From NCBI GenBank assembly GCA_023400235.1, contig JAEXFI010000048.1, forward strand, positions 1 through 64,000: DNA of 64,000 nucleotides. Direction: 5' to 3'. Positions 34,293-42,879 of the stretch are shown here, in pieces. The notes beneath the pieces are model-generated. The model did not search any database, was not told the origin of the DNA, and saw only the letters and a list, made by a program, of their open reading frames with translations. The position numbers were made by a program, and so were the translations under genes. The DNA comes from Bacillota bacterium (GTDB lineage: Bacteria; Bacillota; Clostridia; Acetivibrionales; DSM-1351). Every line of letters starts with the position of its first letter. The first letter of the stretch is position 1.

Positions 34293-35318
34293 CTATTTAT
34301 CATTCACTGCGAGAACTGATCTTGTTTTAACAGGAAAATAGGAAACAGCCATGTAGTCCTTTCCCGCAGGAGTCGTTATTGCATAAAGAGTATTTAAGGG
34401 GGGGTAGCTCCCTATATCCAGCGCCAATTTCACTGTACACAGCTTATCTTTTTTAATTCTGGTTTCAATATAGTCGGAATCCATTATCCTAACAGGCTTG
34501 TGATTTATAAAGAAGACAGTCCTGTATGTCGCTTCGGTACCTCCGTAAAGCTGTAATTCAAAATTGATTTTACCGTTCACTCCATCAAAAACTTCCTGGT
34601 TTTTGCTCTGGGAGGATAATTGAGTAATCAATCTGTCTTCTGAAGGCTTATGGCTATCATTGACTATAATGCCCGGTACTGCCTCCTTATCCTGGGGAAT
34701 GTCGCCGGTAGAGTACTTCTTATAGGCCTGAAGTTGTATATCCGCAGGAGCATCCCATTTGAAGTTGATCTCCTGGGCAACTGTTGCATTCAGAGAATGG
34801 TATATGCCGTAATTTGGATTTTTATCACTTGGAGGCATAAAATCAGGCTTCAGGACAGTTGAAAATACTACACCCACTCTATCCCCTTTTTTGCCTGCAA
34901 CAGGCGTAAACACAATGTCAAACTCCTGAATTTCCTTGTTTGCAAGGCAAAATTTCTGCATATATTCCTCCTTTACCACCGTACCATCACTCTTTACGAT
35001 TTTATATGGCTGAGGCAATCCGTCTACAAAAACCATAAGCCCGAATTCAGAACTTAATTTTTCATCCATACCTGAGACCTTGAACGGAATATGAAGCTCT
35101 TTCCCATCATATTCATATACCTGCTTCTCATAATTATCTGAAACAATGCCAAAGCTGAATGCACCCAGATTTGTATTACCTGTATCATTTAAAAACGGAT
35201 TGGTCTCCGACGCGGTTGTACCTGCTTCATCTCTGTCTGTCGCTGAAGAATCCCCACACCCGTTGATGAATATACACAGGTTTAATAATATTAAAATAAA
35301 AAATAATGTCTTTTTCAT
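34293..35318 (-). CDS. Lipoprotein of unknown function
   Basis: A 341-aa lipoprotein: signal helix and lipobox FINGC with Cys21, a polar linker, then a beta-rich ectodomain (SFGIVSDNYEKQVYEYDGKELHIPFKV; INFELQLYGGTEATYRTVFFINHKPV). The ATG has GAGGG seven bases upstream. It is second in the operon after the small secreted protein, 17 bases before the propeller lipoprotein. No recognised domain. Confidence 0.72.
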   Translation of the reverse strand: MKKTLFFILILLNLCIFINGCGDSSATDRDEAGTTASETNPFLNDTGNTNLGAFSFGIVSDNYEKQVYEYDGKELHIPFKVSGMDEKLSSEFGLMVFVDGLPQPYKIVKSDGTVVKEEYMQKFCLANKEIQEFDIVFTPVAGKKGDRVGVVFSTVLKPDFMPPSDKNPNYGIYHSLNATVAQEINFKWDAPADIQLQAYKKYSTGDIPQDKEAVPGIIVNDSHKPSEDRLITQLSSQSKNQEVFDGVNGKINFELQLYGGTEATYRTVFFINHKPVRIMDSDYIETRIKKDKLCTVKLALDIGSYPPLNTLYAITTPAGKDYMAVSYFPVKTRSVLAVNDK

Positions 35319-35357
35319 TTTACCCTCAGTTAACTGTAAAATTATTAATAATTCCTA

Positions 35358-35407
35358 CAAAAAATTACAAGCCTAATGGTGTATCGGCAAATCCGACAAC
35401 ACCATTA
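35358..35407 (-). terminator. Hairpin after the small secreted protein gene
   Basis: Minus-strand hairpin TAATGGTGT/ACACCATTA with an inner TCGG/CCGA stem, followed after 8-9 bases by a six-T run. It may terminate part of the transcripts, so the first gene would be made in excess of the downstream transporter genes, as is common for secreted peptides. Confidence 0.65.
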
Positions 35408-35448
35408 AGCCCAATCATTAATATTAATGAAAAATAATTCTTGCTGCT

Positions 35449-35847
35449 TTAAACCACACAGGATGTATAACGTACTACACTGGTTGTTCCTCTTGCCTCA
35501 TGGCAGGCGAAAACACCAAGATCTCTCAAGCCTGTATCATAATTAAATGTTTTGCTGGCATATGTGGCATTGCTGTCGGTTAATGTTTGGTACAAAGCAC
35601 CCGTGGAATTGTCTCTAATATCCATGGTTACATAAACTGTTGATGTAGACTTTGGAACTGAAATACCTGTATAGGCATTTACTATTACAAAGCCGGATCT
35701 TGTCCCACTCTCAAATGTCTTTGTCAGATCATATGAAAAGGTGCCAAACTCAGTTGTACTAACAGTGGCAGCGCTGACTGTACCAGCCAGAACACTTACC
35801 ATAAACAATAATGCAACTACTATACCCAATGTCTTTGACATCTTCAT
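35449..35847 (-). CDS. Small secreted protein, first gene of an ABC/lipoprotein operon
   Basis: A 132-aa precursor with a standard signal peptide (KTLGIVVALLFMVSVLAG) and likely cleavage after VSA near residue 26, leaving ~106 residues. The mature part is rich in Thr, Ser, Tyr and Val and is predicted beta (GFVIVNAYTGI, STVYVTMDIRD). Two Cys near the C-terminus (FACHEARG and SCVV, 15 residues apart) could form one disulphide. It has a very strong GGGGGG site and is separated by a hairpin from the lipoprotein and transporter genes. The layout recalls secreted bacteriocins with dedicated ABC/lipoprotein immunity or export (lactococcin 972-like layout), but I see no sequence motif of that family. 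The function is unknown. Confidence 0.72.
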   Translation of the reverse strand: MKMSKTLGIVVALLFMVSVLAGTVSAATVSTTEFGTFSYDLTKTFESGTRSGFVIVNAYTGISVPKSTSTVYVTMDIRDNSTGALYQTLTDSNATYASKTFNYDTGLRDLGVFACHEARGTTSVVRYTSCVV

Positions 35848-36039
35848 CGTATCCCCCCTAACTATGTGTATTCCGGAGATCTTACAATCTCAGCATCTTG
35901 CTATCTGTCGACAGAACATCTACCATTATATACCTATCTTTATGGTAAATAAATACATTTTTAACCTTTGATATATTATTTGTATAATCTTTACAATATT
36001 TACAATAATTAAGACAATTCCCTTGTTATAATTACATAT

Positions 36040-36537
36040 TTACATTTCGCAACCGTTGGTATTTTTTCCTGAATTACTAATATACCTGCCTGCCCAACGT
36101 ATTATAAGCACTCCCCCAATTGCAGGGAGCACCTGACCCGCACATATACTCAGTGCAAGGGGCAGGTACGGCACATGTAGAAGCCCTGACAGCCACACCG
36201 GCACCAGAAGTCCCGGCCCCAGAACAATAGGAATTGTGATAAGCCATATATTCAATCTAAATTTTCTCACCAGGTACACTGCGCCCGCGGTGACTATCCC
36301 CGCTATGGTCCCTCCAAACATATCCAGAGGTCCCAGGCCCCCCATAAGGGTATTGCTCAGGAAGTTGGCAAGTCCCATGGGCAGTATAAGGAAGGGAAAC
36401 ACATAGCTCAAAGAATACAGCGAGGTAGCTACCCTTATTTGATACTGTCCGAAGGCAAAGCCCTGGGTTACAAACATTACTGCAATATACAGGGCAATTA
36501 CTATTGCTGATATGGTTATTTTTTTTACAGGTTTCAT
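36040..36537 (-). CDS. queT: QueT-family transporter (ECF S component)
   Basis: A 165-aa membrane protein with about five to six helices. The region GQYQIRVATSLYSLSYVFPFLILPMGLANFLSN followed by GPLDMFGGTIAG matches the QueT family, S components of ECF vitamin importers thought to bring in queuosine precursors (preQ0/preQ1). AAAAGGAG lies seven bases before the ATG. The energising EcfAA'T genes are not in the window, as expected for a group II S component. The upstream region has small hairpins (GGATA/TATCC, TTGCC/GGCAA) but no clear preQ1 riboswitch. Confidence 0.82.
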   Translation of the reverse strand: MKPVKKITISAIVIALYIAVMFVTQGFAFGQYQIRVATSLYSLSYVFPFLILPMGLANFLSNTLMGGLGPLDMFGGTIAGIVTAGAVYLVRKFRLNIWLITIPIVLGPGLLVPVWLSGLLHVPYLPLALSICAGQVLPAIGGVLIIRWAGRYISNSGKNTNGCEM

Positions 36538-36705
36538 AGTGACTCCTTTTAAATTTTATTTTTCTTGCCTGGGTTTAACCGGCAAAGCTTATATGGATAG
36601 GTTACGTGTATGGTATCCAGACATTTCGCCTGCTTGTGACATTTTAACCAGTGTAAAGGTTTTATCATTTTCTCTATAAGTTTCATATAAAGTTTACTTA
36701 AAGTT
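36538..36705 (-). other. Leader region of queT
   Basis: 168 bases between the activase stop and queT. On the minus strand two hairpins (GGATA/TATCC and TTGCC/GGCAA) precede the ribosome site. I could not match this to preQ1-I, -II or -III aptamers by eye. Confidence 0.3.
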
Positions 36706-37476
36706 TTACATAAAGTTCTTCTGTTTCATGGCAAAACTGCAGCAGCCCAAAGCTCCGTTAAATTGGGGTTCAGCCATTTGTACCATTTCGTCAAAATCAT
36801 TTCCCAGATATCGCAGCAAGGCCTTGTTTCCGGCCACGCCTCCTGCCAGTACAAGCTTACCGCCCTTAAATCTCTCCAGCATGGGGTTGAGCCTTCTATA
36901 AAGGGAGTAATTAACTCCTGCACAAAGCCGTTCCAAGGCAGTCCCCTCTGCAATCCTTCCAATGAGCTCAGACTCTGAAAAAACCGAACAGGTAGAATTT
37001 AAATCCACAGGTGAGAGGTAGTGCTGAGACAGTTGTTCAACAGTTATTTCCAGAACTGCCGCCATATTTTCAAGATATCTGCCGCAGGACGCCGCACATT
37101 TATCATTCAGCTCCAAGTCGGTGACCAGGCCCTTTTCTACCCTTACCACCTTTACATCCTGACCTCCTATGTCCAGTAATACAAAGTTTTCAAGGCCGGT
37201 CTGCAGCAATGCCCCATAGACATGGGCCTTGATTTCGGTTATCGGCCTGAAGGTGTGCAGGTCGGTGTTATTCCTGCCGTACCCAGTGGATACCGCCCTA
37301 TGAGGAATACCCATTCCCAGTTTGTCAACCTGCACAAAAAGCCTGCCGTCCTTATATGAACAATAGTTTTTATAAAAGGACATGGTGCCTGTTTTTTTCA
37401 TTCCTAGCACTTGCCCGTCTTCCATTAAGGCAATTTTTACTTCCCTGCTGCCCATATCAATCCCCAGCACTTTCAA
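36706..37476 (-). CDS. 2-Hydroxyacyl-CoA dehydratase activase-like ATPase (HgdC/BadF family)
   Basis: A 256-aa ASKHA-fold ATPase. Motifs: GIDMGSREVKIALM (phosphate 1), DIGGQDVKVVRV (phosphate 2), and the two Cys of the subunit-bridging [4Fe-4S] cluster in DKCAASCGRYLE and NSTCSVFSESE, then LAGGVAGN. Such archerases use ATP to inject an electron into a partner dehydratase or double-cubane protein. The partner is the gene just upstream, whose stop overlaps this TTG start (TTGA). GGAGGGG lies six bases before the TTG. Activases are usually ~260 aa, as here. Confidence 0.9.
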   Translation of the reverse strand: MKVLGIDMGSREVKIALMEDGQVLGMKKTGTMSFYKNYCSYKDGRLFVQVDKLGMGIPHRAVSTGYGRNNTDLHTFRPITEIKAHVYGALLQTGLENFVLLDIGGQDVKVVRVEKGLVTDLELNDKCAASCGRYLENMAAVLEITVEQLSQHYLSPVDLNSTCSVFSESELIGRIAEGTALERLCAGVNYSLYRRLNPMLERFKGGKLVLAGGVAGNKALLRYLGNDFDEMVQMAEPQFNGALGCCSFAMKQKNFM

Positions 37477-38474
37477 GCAATCCCCTCCTTCATGTCACAA
37501 AGCATATCCAGAAACGCCTCCAGCCTGAGCTTAGACCTTGAATCCAGCCTGTTTGACTTGTCACCTTCAATTGTCAGCACGGGTATGTCCAGTTCCTGCT
37601 TTACGACAATGTCCTCAATAGCCCTGTGGCAAAAGGCCTGGGTATAATGTATGATGCCGTCAAGCCTCCTCAGCTCTATCTGCTTTTTTATCTCCAGCAG
37701 CCGGAAATTGAGGTCATAGGGATAGGTATAGTCATAATACTGGTGATAAATGCTTTCTGCGTCATCAAATCTCGGGAAGGCAAATTCTCTCTGAACCTCA
37801 TTGAAAACCACTCTTGCATTGAAGCCTTCAACATAGTCATACAAGTCACAGGTCATGGGAGGTACTCCCATATAGCCCAAACGTATAGCCTGCTTTTGCG
37901 GTGCTCTATGTTCTATTTCCCGGATTTTGTCCTTCAGCTCCTTGAGGCATTGCCCGGAATCACCGTTGAAATCACTGAGAGACACTTGATACAGATGGTT
38001 CTCAAAGCCCGACGCCTTGTTGTGGATATATGTAAGTTCGTCCAGCGTTCGGGCACACTTCCGGAGCTCTTTAAGGCCTTCTCGCTGAGCCTCGGCCTGC
38101 TGCTGTGTTACCCCGAAATCCTCCATAAACCTGAGAAGTCCTGCAGTGACATTGTTAAGAGTGCGCCGGACCGGGTAGGAGAAGTCATATGTTTTTATTC
38201 CCCTGCTCCTCAATACCTCCAGCAAGGCTTTGGTATTTGAGCAATCCCCTTCTGAAACTCCCGCTACTTCATCGATGCCGTATCTCAGGCAAGCACCGTA
38301 AAGACCTTTTATCCAGGCGCAGGAGCTTTTGGGAAAACCGTCCCTTTCAGCCCTTTCTATGTCCTGGAAGCAGCTTTCGGCAGATATGAAAAGATTGTTC
38401 ATGTCTATTAATTTGTAACCTGCAGCCAGCAGCACTTCCACCGGTACGGTTGTGGTTATTCCTATTTGCTTCAT
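37473..38474 (-). CDS. HgdB-like 2-hydroxyacyl-CoA dehydratase / double-cubane protein
   Basis: A 333-aa protein of the 2-hydroxyacyl-CoA dehydratase D-component family (HgdB, FldB/C). It begins GITTTVPVEVLLAAGYKLIDMNN, like other members, and has candidate Fe-S ligands at SSCAW, GACLR and EGDCSN. Real dehydratases are heterodimers of two such subunits; here only one is present with one activase, and no CoA-transferase or enoyl-CoA genes are nearby. That arrangement fits the uncharacterised single-subunit group that includes double-cubane-cluster proteins. The ATG at 38474 has GGGGG close upstream and is preferred over 38501. A ~235-base structured leader precedes it. Confidence 0.8.
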   Translation of the reverse strand: MKQIGITTTVPVEVLLAAGYKLIDMNNLFISAESCFQDIERAERDGFPKSSCAWIKGLYGACLRYGIDEVAGVSEGDCSNTKALLEVLRSRGIKTYDFSYPVRRTLNNVTAGLLRFMEDFGVTQQQAEAQREGLKELRKCARTLDELTYIHNKASGFENHLYQVSLSDFNGDSGQCLKELKDKIREIEHRAPQKQAIRLGYMGVPPMTCDLYDYVEGFNARVVFNEVQREFAFPRFDDAESIYHQYYDYTYPYDLNFRLLEIKKQIELRRLDGIIHYTQAFCHRAIEDIVVKQELDIPVLTIEGDKSNRLDSRSKLRLEAFLDMLCDMKEGIA

Positions 38475-38599
38475 TGTTTCCCCCTTTTGTTCATGGTGCA
38501 CTTAACTTGTAGACAGTTCAAAGCCGTATACCGTATACCTGCTATTCTGCATAAAGCTTAATGCCTGTTTTCCTCTCCGAAGCTCTACTCTTTAATAAA

Positions 38600-38710
38600 A
38601 CCCAAGAAAAAAAGGGCATACGCCCCCATAAACAAAAATAAGCCGTCCTCCGACAGCCGGTCCGTAGTTTTGTTTATAGACAGGATGGTTACGAACTGTC
38701 TTATTAAGTT
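38600..38710 (-). ncRNA. Structured 5' leader with intrinsic terminator (riboswitch/attenuator candidate)
   Basis: Downstream of the promoter at 38717-38746, minus strand: hairpin 1 with AGACAG/CTGTCT arms (38678-38701), then a long hairpin with ATAAACAAAA/TTTTGTTTAT arms (38628-38677) enclosing a GC-rich core (CGGACCGGCTGTCGGAGG), then GGGC-GTAT-GCCC with seven T (38607-38625). The HgdB-like gene starts at 38474. This is the usual order of aptamer, switching stem and terminator. I cannot assign it to a known class. Confidence 0.6.
38607..38625 (-). terminator. Intrinsic terminator within the leader
   Basis: GGGC/GCCC stem followed by a seven-T run on the minus strand, 130 bases before the HgdB-like start codon. 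It would end transcription before the gene unless prevented. Confidence 0.7.
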
Positions 38711-38716
38711 TCTTTG

Positions 38717-38746
38717 ATTGTAGCATGACTAAAAGGCAAAAGTCAA
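38717..38746 (-). promoter_or_regulatory. Sigma-A promoter of the HgdB/HgdC-like operon
   Basis: TTGACT (38741-38746), an 18-base spacer and TACAAT (38717-38722) on the minus strand. Transcription would start around 38710, giving a leader of about 235 bases. Confidence 0.7.
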
Positions 38747-38847
38747 CAGCTCAGGGTTTATCAGGAACCCCCTGCTGCGACTTTGTCCTCAAAGTGCCTC
38801 TCTTTATTCAATCCTCATATTACAGCCTGCACAGGCAGAAGCCCTGT

Positions 38848-39705
38848 CTACTTTTTCACTATAGGTACCCAAACCTCGCATTTATAGTCATCTTTTGAGG
38901 AATCCCCCTCAGGATACAATTCCAGCTGAGGTGCATTTGCCTGCTCGTAACCGGTAGAAGGGAACCATTCACTGTATATCCTCTCCCAAACCTTTTGAAT
39001 CGCTCCGGGCATAGGGCCTACGGATTCAAATACCGCCCATGTAGCCGCCGGGATTGTAAACTCCTCCGCACCTTCCGGGAGCACAATCTCCTTTGTCTTT
39101 TCTCTTGCTATCAGATAGGTGAAGTATTCATTTTCGTAATCATTCATACAGATACCAAACAACTCCCCGCCCTCCACCTTCACCAGGCTGTCGGTAAATC
39201 CGGCTGCATCACATTCCTTCCAGAATTGAGGAATTTGAAGCAAGTTTTCTCCATTTTTTGTTGAAACCTTTTTACTTTTTCCAAATACCTTGAAGCCACT
39301 TTTCTCAATAATCTTATAATTCATGTCCTTGTCTCCTTTCAGACTTATATGGAAGGAAATCCTGGGATAGGCCCTGAGTTCCGTTCCTGCTTCGCGCGCA
39401 GCAGACGGACTTATGCCTTGTACCCTGCGGAAGGCCTTGGAGAACGCCTCAGGCGATTCATAGCCATACTTGAGGGCCACCTCCAGTACCCTTATGTCGC
39501 TTGCCGCCAATTCCTGGGCTGCCAGCGTAAGCCTCCTCCTTCTCACATACTCTGCAACAGTAATACCTGTGAGCATGTGAAACATCCTCTGGAAGTGGAA
39601 GGCCGATGAAAACGCCACCTTCGCGGCCTGCTCAATATCAAGCTCTCCCTGCATGTTTTCTTCAAGGTAATCAAGGGCATTCTTCATTCTTTCAAACCAT
39701 TCCAT
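38848..39705 (-). CDS. AraC-family regulator with GyrI-like effector domain
   Basis: A 285-aa protein. Residues ~1-110 are two AraC-type helix-turn-helix motifs (LDIEQAAKVAFSSAFHFQRMF and IRVLEVALKYGYESPEAFSKAFRRVQGISP). Residues ~125-285 are a GyrI-like small-molecule-binding domain (YKIIEKSGFKVFG..., YEQANAPQLELYPEGD, CEVWVPIVKK). Members such as Rob, SoxS-like and BmrR-like regulators respond to toxic or hydrophobic compounds. The start has AAGGA nine bases upstream. It stands alone, with no dedicated target gene visible beside it. Confidence 0.9.
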   Translation of the reverse strand: MEWFERMKNALDYLEENMQGELDIEQAAKVAFSSAFHFQRMFHMLTGITVAEYVRRRRLTLAAQELAASDIRVLEVALKYGYESPEAFSKAFRRVQGISPSAAREAGTELRAYPRISFHISLKGDKDMNYKIIEKSGFKVFGKSKKVSTKNGENLLQIPQFWKECDAAGFTDSLVKVEGGELFGICMNDYENEYFTYLIAREKTKEIVLPEGAEEFTIPAATWAVFESVGPMPGAIQKVWERIYSEWFPSTGYEQANAPQLELYPEGDSSKDDYKCEVWVPIVKK

Positions 39706-40368
39706 TCAAACTATCCTTTCCATATCAGTTCCTTTGGTTTTATCTTTCAATATGAATAATAGCATTTGATAATTCTCCTGTCCTGTCATTGCGTGCTATG
39801 ATGTGACAGGTTATTTTGCCGCTGCCGGTCAGTCATATATTTTACTTGTGGAAATAATAATTAATTATAACTTTTTTTATTATTTAATGTTTAAATATTT
39901 TTAAGTGAGGTATATATTAATCACAATCATTTAATGATTGATGAAAATTAAAAATATTACCGGAAGGAGATGGGTCCACCAGAAATTTAAAATTGGTGTT
40001 TAGGCCAAAGGTAGTGGAAAGAATGAGGTTATTATTTACAAAGTATGTTTGAAAAATGTTTCGCGAACTCAGTATAGCGGTCGGATAAGAAATTAAGGAA
40101 TCCGGCCGTTATTCTGTTATACAGGCTCTTTTAGCCTCTCTGGTATAATTAGTCTTTTTGTTTTGTCTTTTTGTTTTGTCTTTTTATATCGTCTATTTTC
40201 TTCCTTTTAATTTCCTCTTTATTTTTATTCAAGGTTAATAAAGCATTTTTACCCGTTTTCTATAATTTGTGTCACTAATTAACACGAATTTATAAAACAA
40301 TCCGGCAGATATTATGTAAAGAGAATTACAGTAAGCAGTACATGTTTATTTCTGTTGGAGGGATTGAC
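39706..40368. other. 663-base gene-poor region with hairpins and a partial repeat
   Basis: AT-rich. It holds a degenerate repeat block near 39990-40035 (TTTAGGCCAAAG and ATGAGGTTAT, as in 25161-25260), two plus-strand hairpins (40078-40108, CGGTCGGAT/ATCCGGCCG; 40117-40148, TTATAC/GTATAA around AGGCT/AGCCT) and a T-rich tandem repeat. The hairpins followed by T-rich sequence could end a small plus-strand RNA. No ORF is supported. Confidence 0.4.
40152..40186 (+). repeat. 13-bp tandem repeat
   Basis: GTCTTTTTGTTTT repeated twice with a third partial copy (period 13). It follows the hairpin at 40117-40148 and may act as its terminator tail on the plus strand. Confidence 0.6.
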
Positions 40369-41901
40369 TTGAAAGGCATTCAATTCAGCTTTAAAACTCT
40401 GGCTTTCAGTTTTCTTGCACTTTTTTTCTTACTTATGTGTATTCCCGCCTTGTTGCTTGAGAGCAGGGCCACGCCATTTCCCGTAATCCTGCGGCAAAAG
40501 CCCGCAAGATTGCTTTGTCTGGCTATTGGGGCAATACTGTATTTTCTGCTTTTAAACAAGCTTTCCCTGGTATTGTCAAAGAGTAGCAGCAGGAGGCTGC
40601 TGTTCTGGACTCTGGCCATATATGCCATACTCCAGACCATCTTCATTTTCATTTTTCCGGTCAACGCCTACGAAGACGCCGTGATTGTCAAAAAGCTTGC
40701 CCTCCGGTTTGTGGAAGGAGACTATACTTCTCTGGACAAAGGGAACTATCTGGGTTACTTCCCTAACAACATAGGCCTTACGGCATTTTTCTCCTGCTTA
40801 TTTGCTATTTTTCCAAACAGCTATTTTACTCTCAGAATTGCAAACATGCTCTTCAATACCATTTCTGCCCGGCTTATATATGACATATATCTGGAGCTGT
40901 ACCCGGAAAAGCAGCAGAAGGCCTACGGATTATTGTTACTGGCGGTGAGCTTCGCCCCGCCGGTTATTCTGGTTAATTTCACCTACGGGGATATAATGTG
41001 CAATACCTTCTGTCTGGCTGCAGTTTTAAATGCCCTCCGTTTTGTAGGGCGCAAAGCCGGATACTACGGCTGGTATACGGCTATATGCCTTATGGCTGCA
41101 AATTTTTTGAGAAATGTAGCCCTGCTTTTTCTGTCCGCTATTGTTTTGTACTGGCTTTTGAATATAAGGCAGCAAAGGGGGAGCAGCCTGAAAAGTCTTA
41201 GCTATGCCGGTCTTGCAGTGATATTGTTCAATCTCCCCTTAAAGCTCCTCAGTCTTATAGGCTTAAAAGCGGGCATACTGTCCGAGCCTGTGGGTCTGCA
41301 CTCAAATCCCGTGTGGAGATGGGTGAATATGGGCTTTCCGGGGAAAAAGCTGGGCTACTGGGACGGAGGCAGAAATACTGCTATTTTCCTCAACCGCTTC
41401 AAATGTGACAAGCATGCTGCCGGAAGGTTTTTCATCAATGAGATACTTGAAAAATGCAAAGCAGACGGCTTTGTAAACGTACTGAAGGCTTATGCCACAA
41501 AAATCTTCTGGCTATGGACCGAGGGAACTTACAGCATAAACTATTACGGCCTTTCACAGGCTCTGGGGGCTGACCGTTTTATGCTCTACAGCACACCCTT
41601 CATACGCTGTATAGAACCCTGGGACACCACAACAAGGCTTTGGCTGGCCTGGGGGCTTCATTCCCTGAACTGGCTCCAATTGGTCTTCACCAGCCTTTAC
41701 CTTTTGTCTGCCGTTATAAAGAAAGACTTCAGAATGGAGCTCCTGGTTTATATAGTTTATATGTACATGGGATTTTATCTGCTATGGGAGATAAAATCCC
41801 GCTATCTCTTCGGAATATACCCTGTTTTACTGATTATGAGCTACAGCTTCTCCGAAAAGATTTACGATTTTATACTAAAAAGAAAAAGCAGGACAGCCTG
41901 A
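40369..41901 (+). CDS. Membrane glycosyltransferase, PMT/GT39-like
   Basis: A 510-aa protein with about 12 membrane helices. The first extracytoplasmic loop has an acidic motif (NAYEDAVIVKKLALRFVEGDY), as in polyprenyl-phosphate-dependent GT-C enzymes; SRYLFGIYPVLLIM near the C-terminus is typical of the family. Such enzymes transfer sugars from lipid carriers to surface proteins or polymers. A TTG start at 40369 with GGAGGG six bases upstream is preferred to the ATG at 40342, which has no ribosome site. A strong terminator follows. It is the first plus-strand gene in the window and stands alone. Confidence 0.78.
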   Translation: MKGIQFSFKTLAFSFLALFFLLMCIPALLLESRATPFPVILRQKPARLLCLAIGAILYFLLLNKLSLVLSKSSSRRLLFWTLAIYAILQTIFIFIFPVNAYEDAVIVKKLALRFVEGDYTSLDKGNYLGYFPNNIGLTAFFSCLFAIFPNSYFTLRIANMLFNTISARLIYDIYLELYPEKQQKAYGLLLLAVSFAPPVILVNFTYGDIMCNTFCLAAVLNALRFVGRKAGYYGWYTAICLMAANFLRNVALLFLSAIVLYWLLNIRQQRGSSLKSLSYAGLAVILFNLPLKLLSLIGLKAGILSEPVGLHSNPVWRWVNMGFPGKKLGYWDGGRNTAIFLNRFKCDKHAAGRFFINEILEKCKADGFVNVLKAYATKIFWLWTEGTYSINYYGLSQALGADRFMLYSTPFIRCIEPWDTTTRLWLAWGLHSLNWLQLVFTSLYLLSAVIKKDFRMELLVYIVYMYMGFYLLWEIKSRYLFGIYPVLLIMSYSFSEKIYDFILKRKSRTA

Positions 41902-41945
41902 TATTTGATTTCCCAATCAAATATGCTCTCCTGCTTTATTTTTTT
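41887..41945. terminator. Bidirectional terminator between convergent genes
   Basis: AGCAGGA/TCCTGCT outer arms and ATATTTGATT/AATCAAATAT inner arms around a TCCC loop. T-runs follow on both strands (TTATTTTTTT on plus, TTTTTCTTTTT on minus). It serves the glycosyltransferase and the SMP-30 gene. Confidence 0.88.
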
Positions 41946-41961
41946 ATATATTATTCATCAG

Positions 41962-42861
41962 TCAAAAATCCGCAAGCCATTCCTCTCTTCCGGAAACTCC
42001 GGGCTTCAGCCTGTATACCTGTCCCCCGGCAAAGCTTCCGTCACTCTGGTAACCTGTAAGAATATTCTGAGCATTTTCTGCCGCCGAGGTAACATAGAGC
42101 TCCTGAAGGTCCTTTCCACCGAACATAACACTTGACGGCTGCCTGGCAGGCAAAGCTATTTCTGCCACCACCCGGCCTGAAGGATCAATTCTCCTTACAC
42201 AGCCTCCACCCCAGAAGGCAGCCCAGACATGATCCTCCGAATCAAGAGTTATCCCGTCGGGGGAGCCCATTTGGGCGTTTCCCTGAAAGTACACATTGGG
42301 ATTGCATATATCTCCTGTTTCACGGTCATAAGCATACCTGGTAATCCGGTGTCTGTTGCTGTCTGTGTGAAAAAAATACTTCCTGTCCATGGAAAAAGTC
42401 ATACCATTTGAGCAATACAAGTCCTTCAGAACAACCTGAGGCTCTTTCCCCTTTTCCAAACGGTATAGGGTTCCATGCTGGAAATCCGGCCTTAATATGG
42501 TACCTGCAAAAATCCTGCCTTTGGGGTCAACTGTAATATCATTAAACATTTCATTTTCCTTCAGATTTACATCAAACAGGAGTTGTGGCTCCTGCTCAGG
42601 GTTCCCTTCTCCGTTGAGCTTTTGGAGAAACACCCCTTTATGGGTGCACAACACCATAGCTCCGGCACGTGTGAAGGCAAAGCCTCCCACCTGCAGCTCT
42701 CCGCTCCAGAAAACAGACTCCGCTTCCAAAGCAGGGTCGTAGACCCATATTCTCCTGTTGTAAATGTCTGTCCAGTACAGCCGCTGCCTCTGAACATTCC
42801 AGACCGGGCCCTCTCCCAGATGGCATATGCCCTCATGCACAATCTCTACATTTCTAAACAT
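41962..42861 (-). CDS. SMP-30/gluconolactonase family protein
   Basis: A 299-aa six-bladed beta-propeller. Family motifs include LGEGPVWNVQRQRLYWTDI (first metal-ligand Glu), NDITVDPKGRIFAGT, SNGMTFSMDRKYFFHTDS (Asn and Asp ligands) and SPDGITLDSEDHVWAAFWGGG. Members are Ca/Zn-dependent lactonases that hydrolyse sugar lactones. The substrate is unknown. It follows 18 bases after the acyl-CoA synthetase gene, so the two are probably co-transcribed, though no pathway link is obvious. Confidence 0.9.
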   Translation of the reverse strand: MFRNVEIVHEGICHLGEGPVWNVQRQRLYWTDIYNRRIWVYDPALEAESVFWSGELQVGGFAFTRAGAMVLCTHKGVFLQKLNGEGNPEQEPQLLFDVNLKENEMFNDITVDPKGRIFAGTILRPDFQHGTLYRLEKGKEPQVVLKDLYCSNGMTFSMDRKYFFHTDSNRHRITRYAYDRETGDICNPNVYFQGNAQMGSPDGITLDSEDHVWAAFWGGGCVRRIDPSGRVVAEIALPARQPSSVMFGGKDLQELYVTSAAENAQNILTGYQSDGSFAGGQVYRLKPGVSGREEWLADF

Positions 42862-42879
42862 TATATACTTCTCACCTTC

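Noticed and set aside
36538..36705. preQ1 riboswitch before queT
   Set aside because: Hairpins are present, but I could not trace the aptamer core of any preQ1 class.
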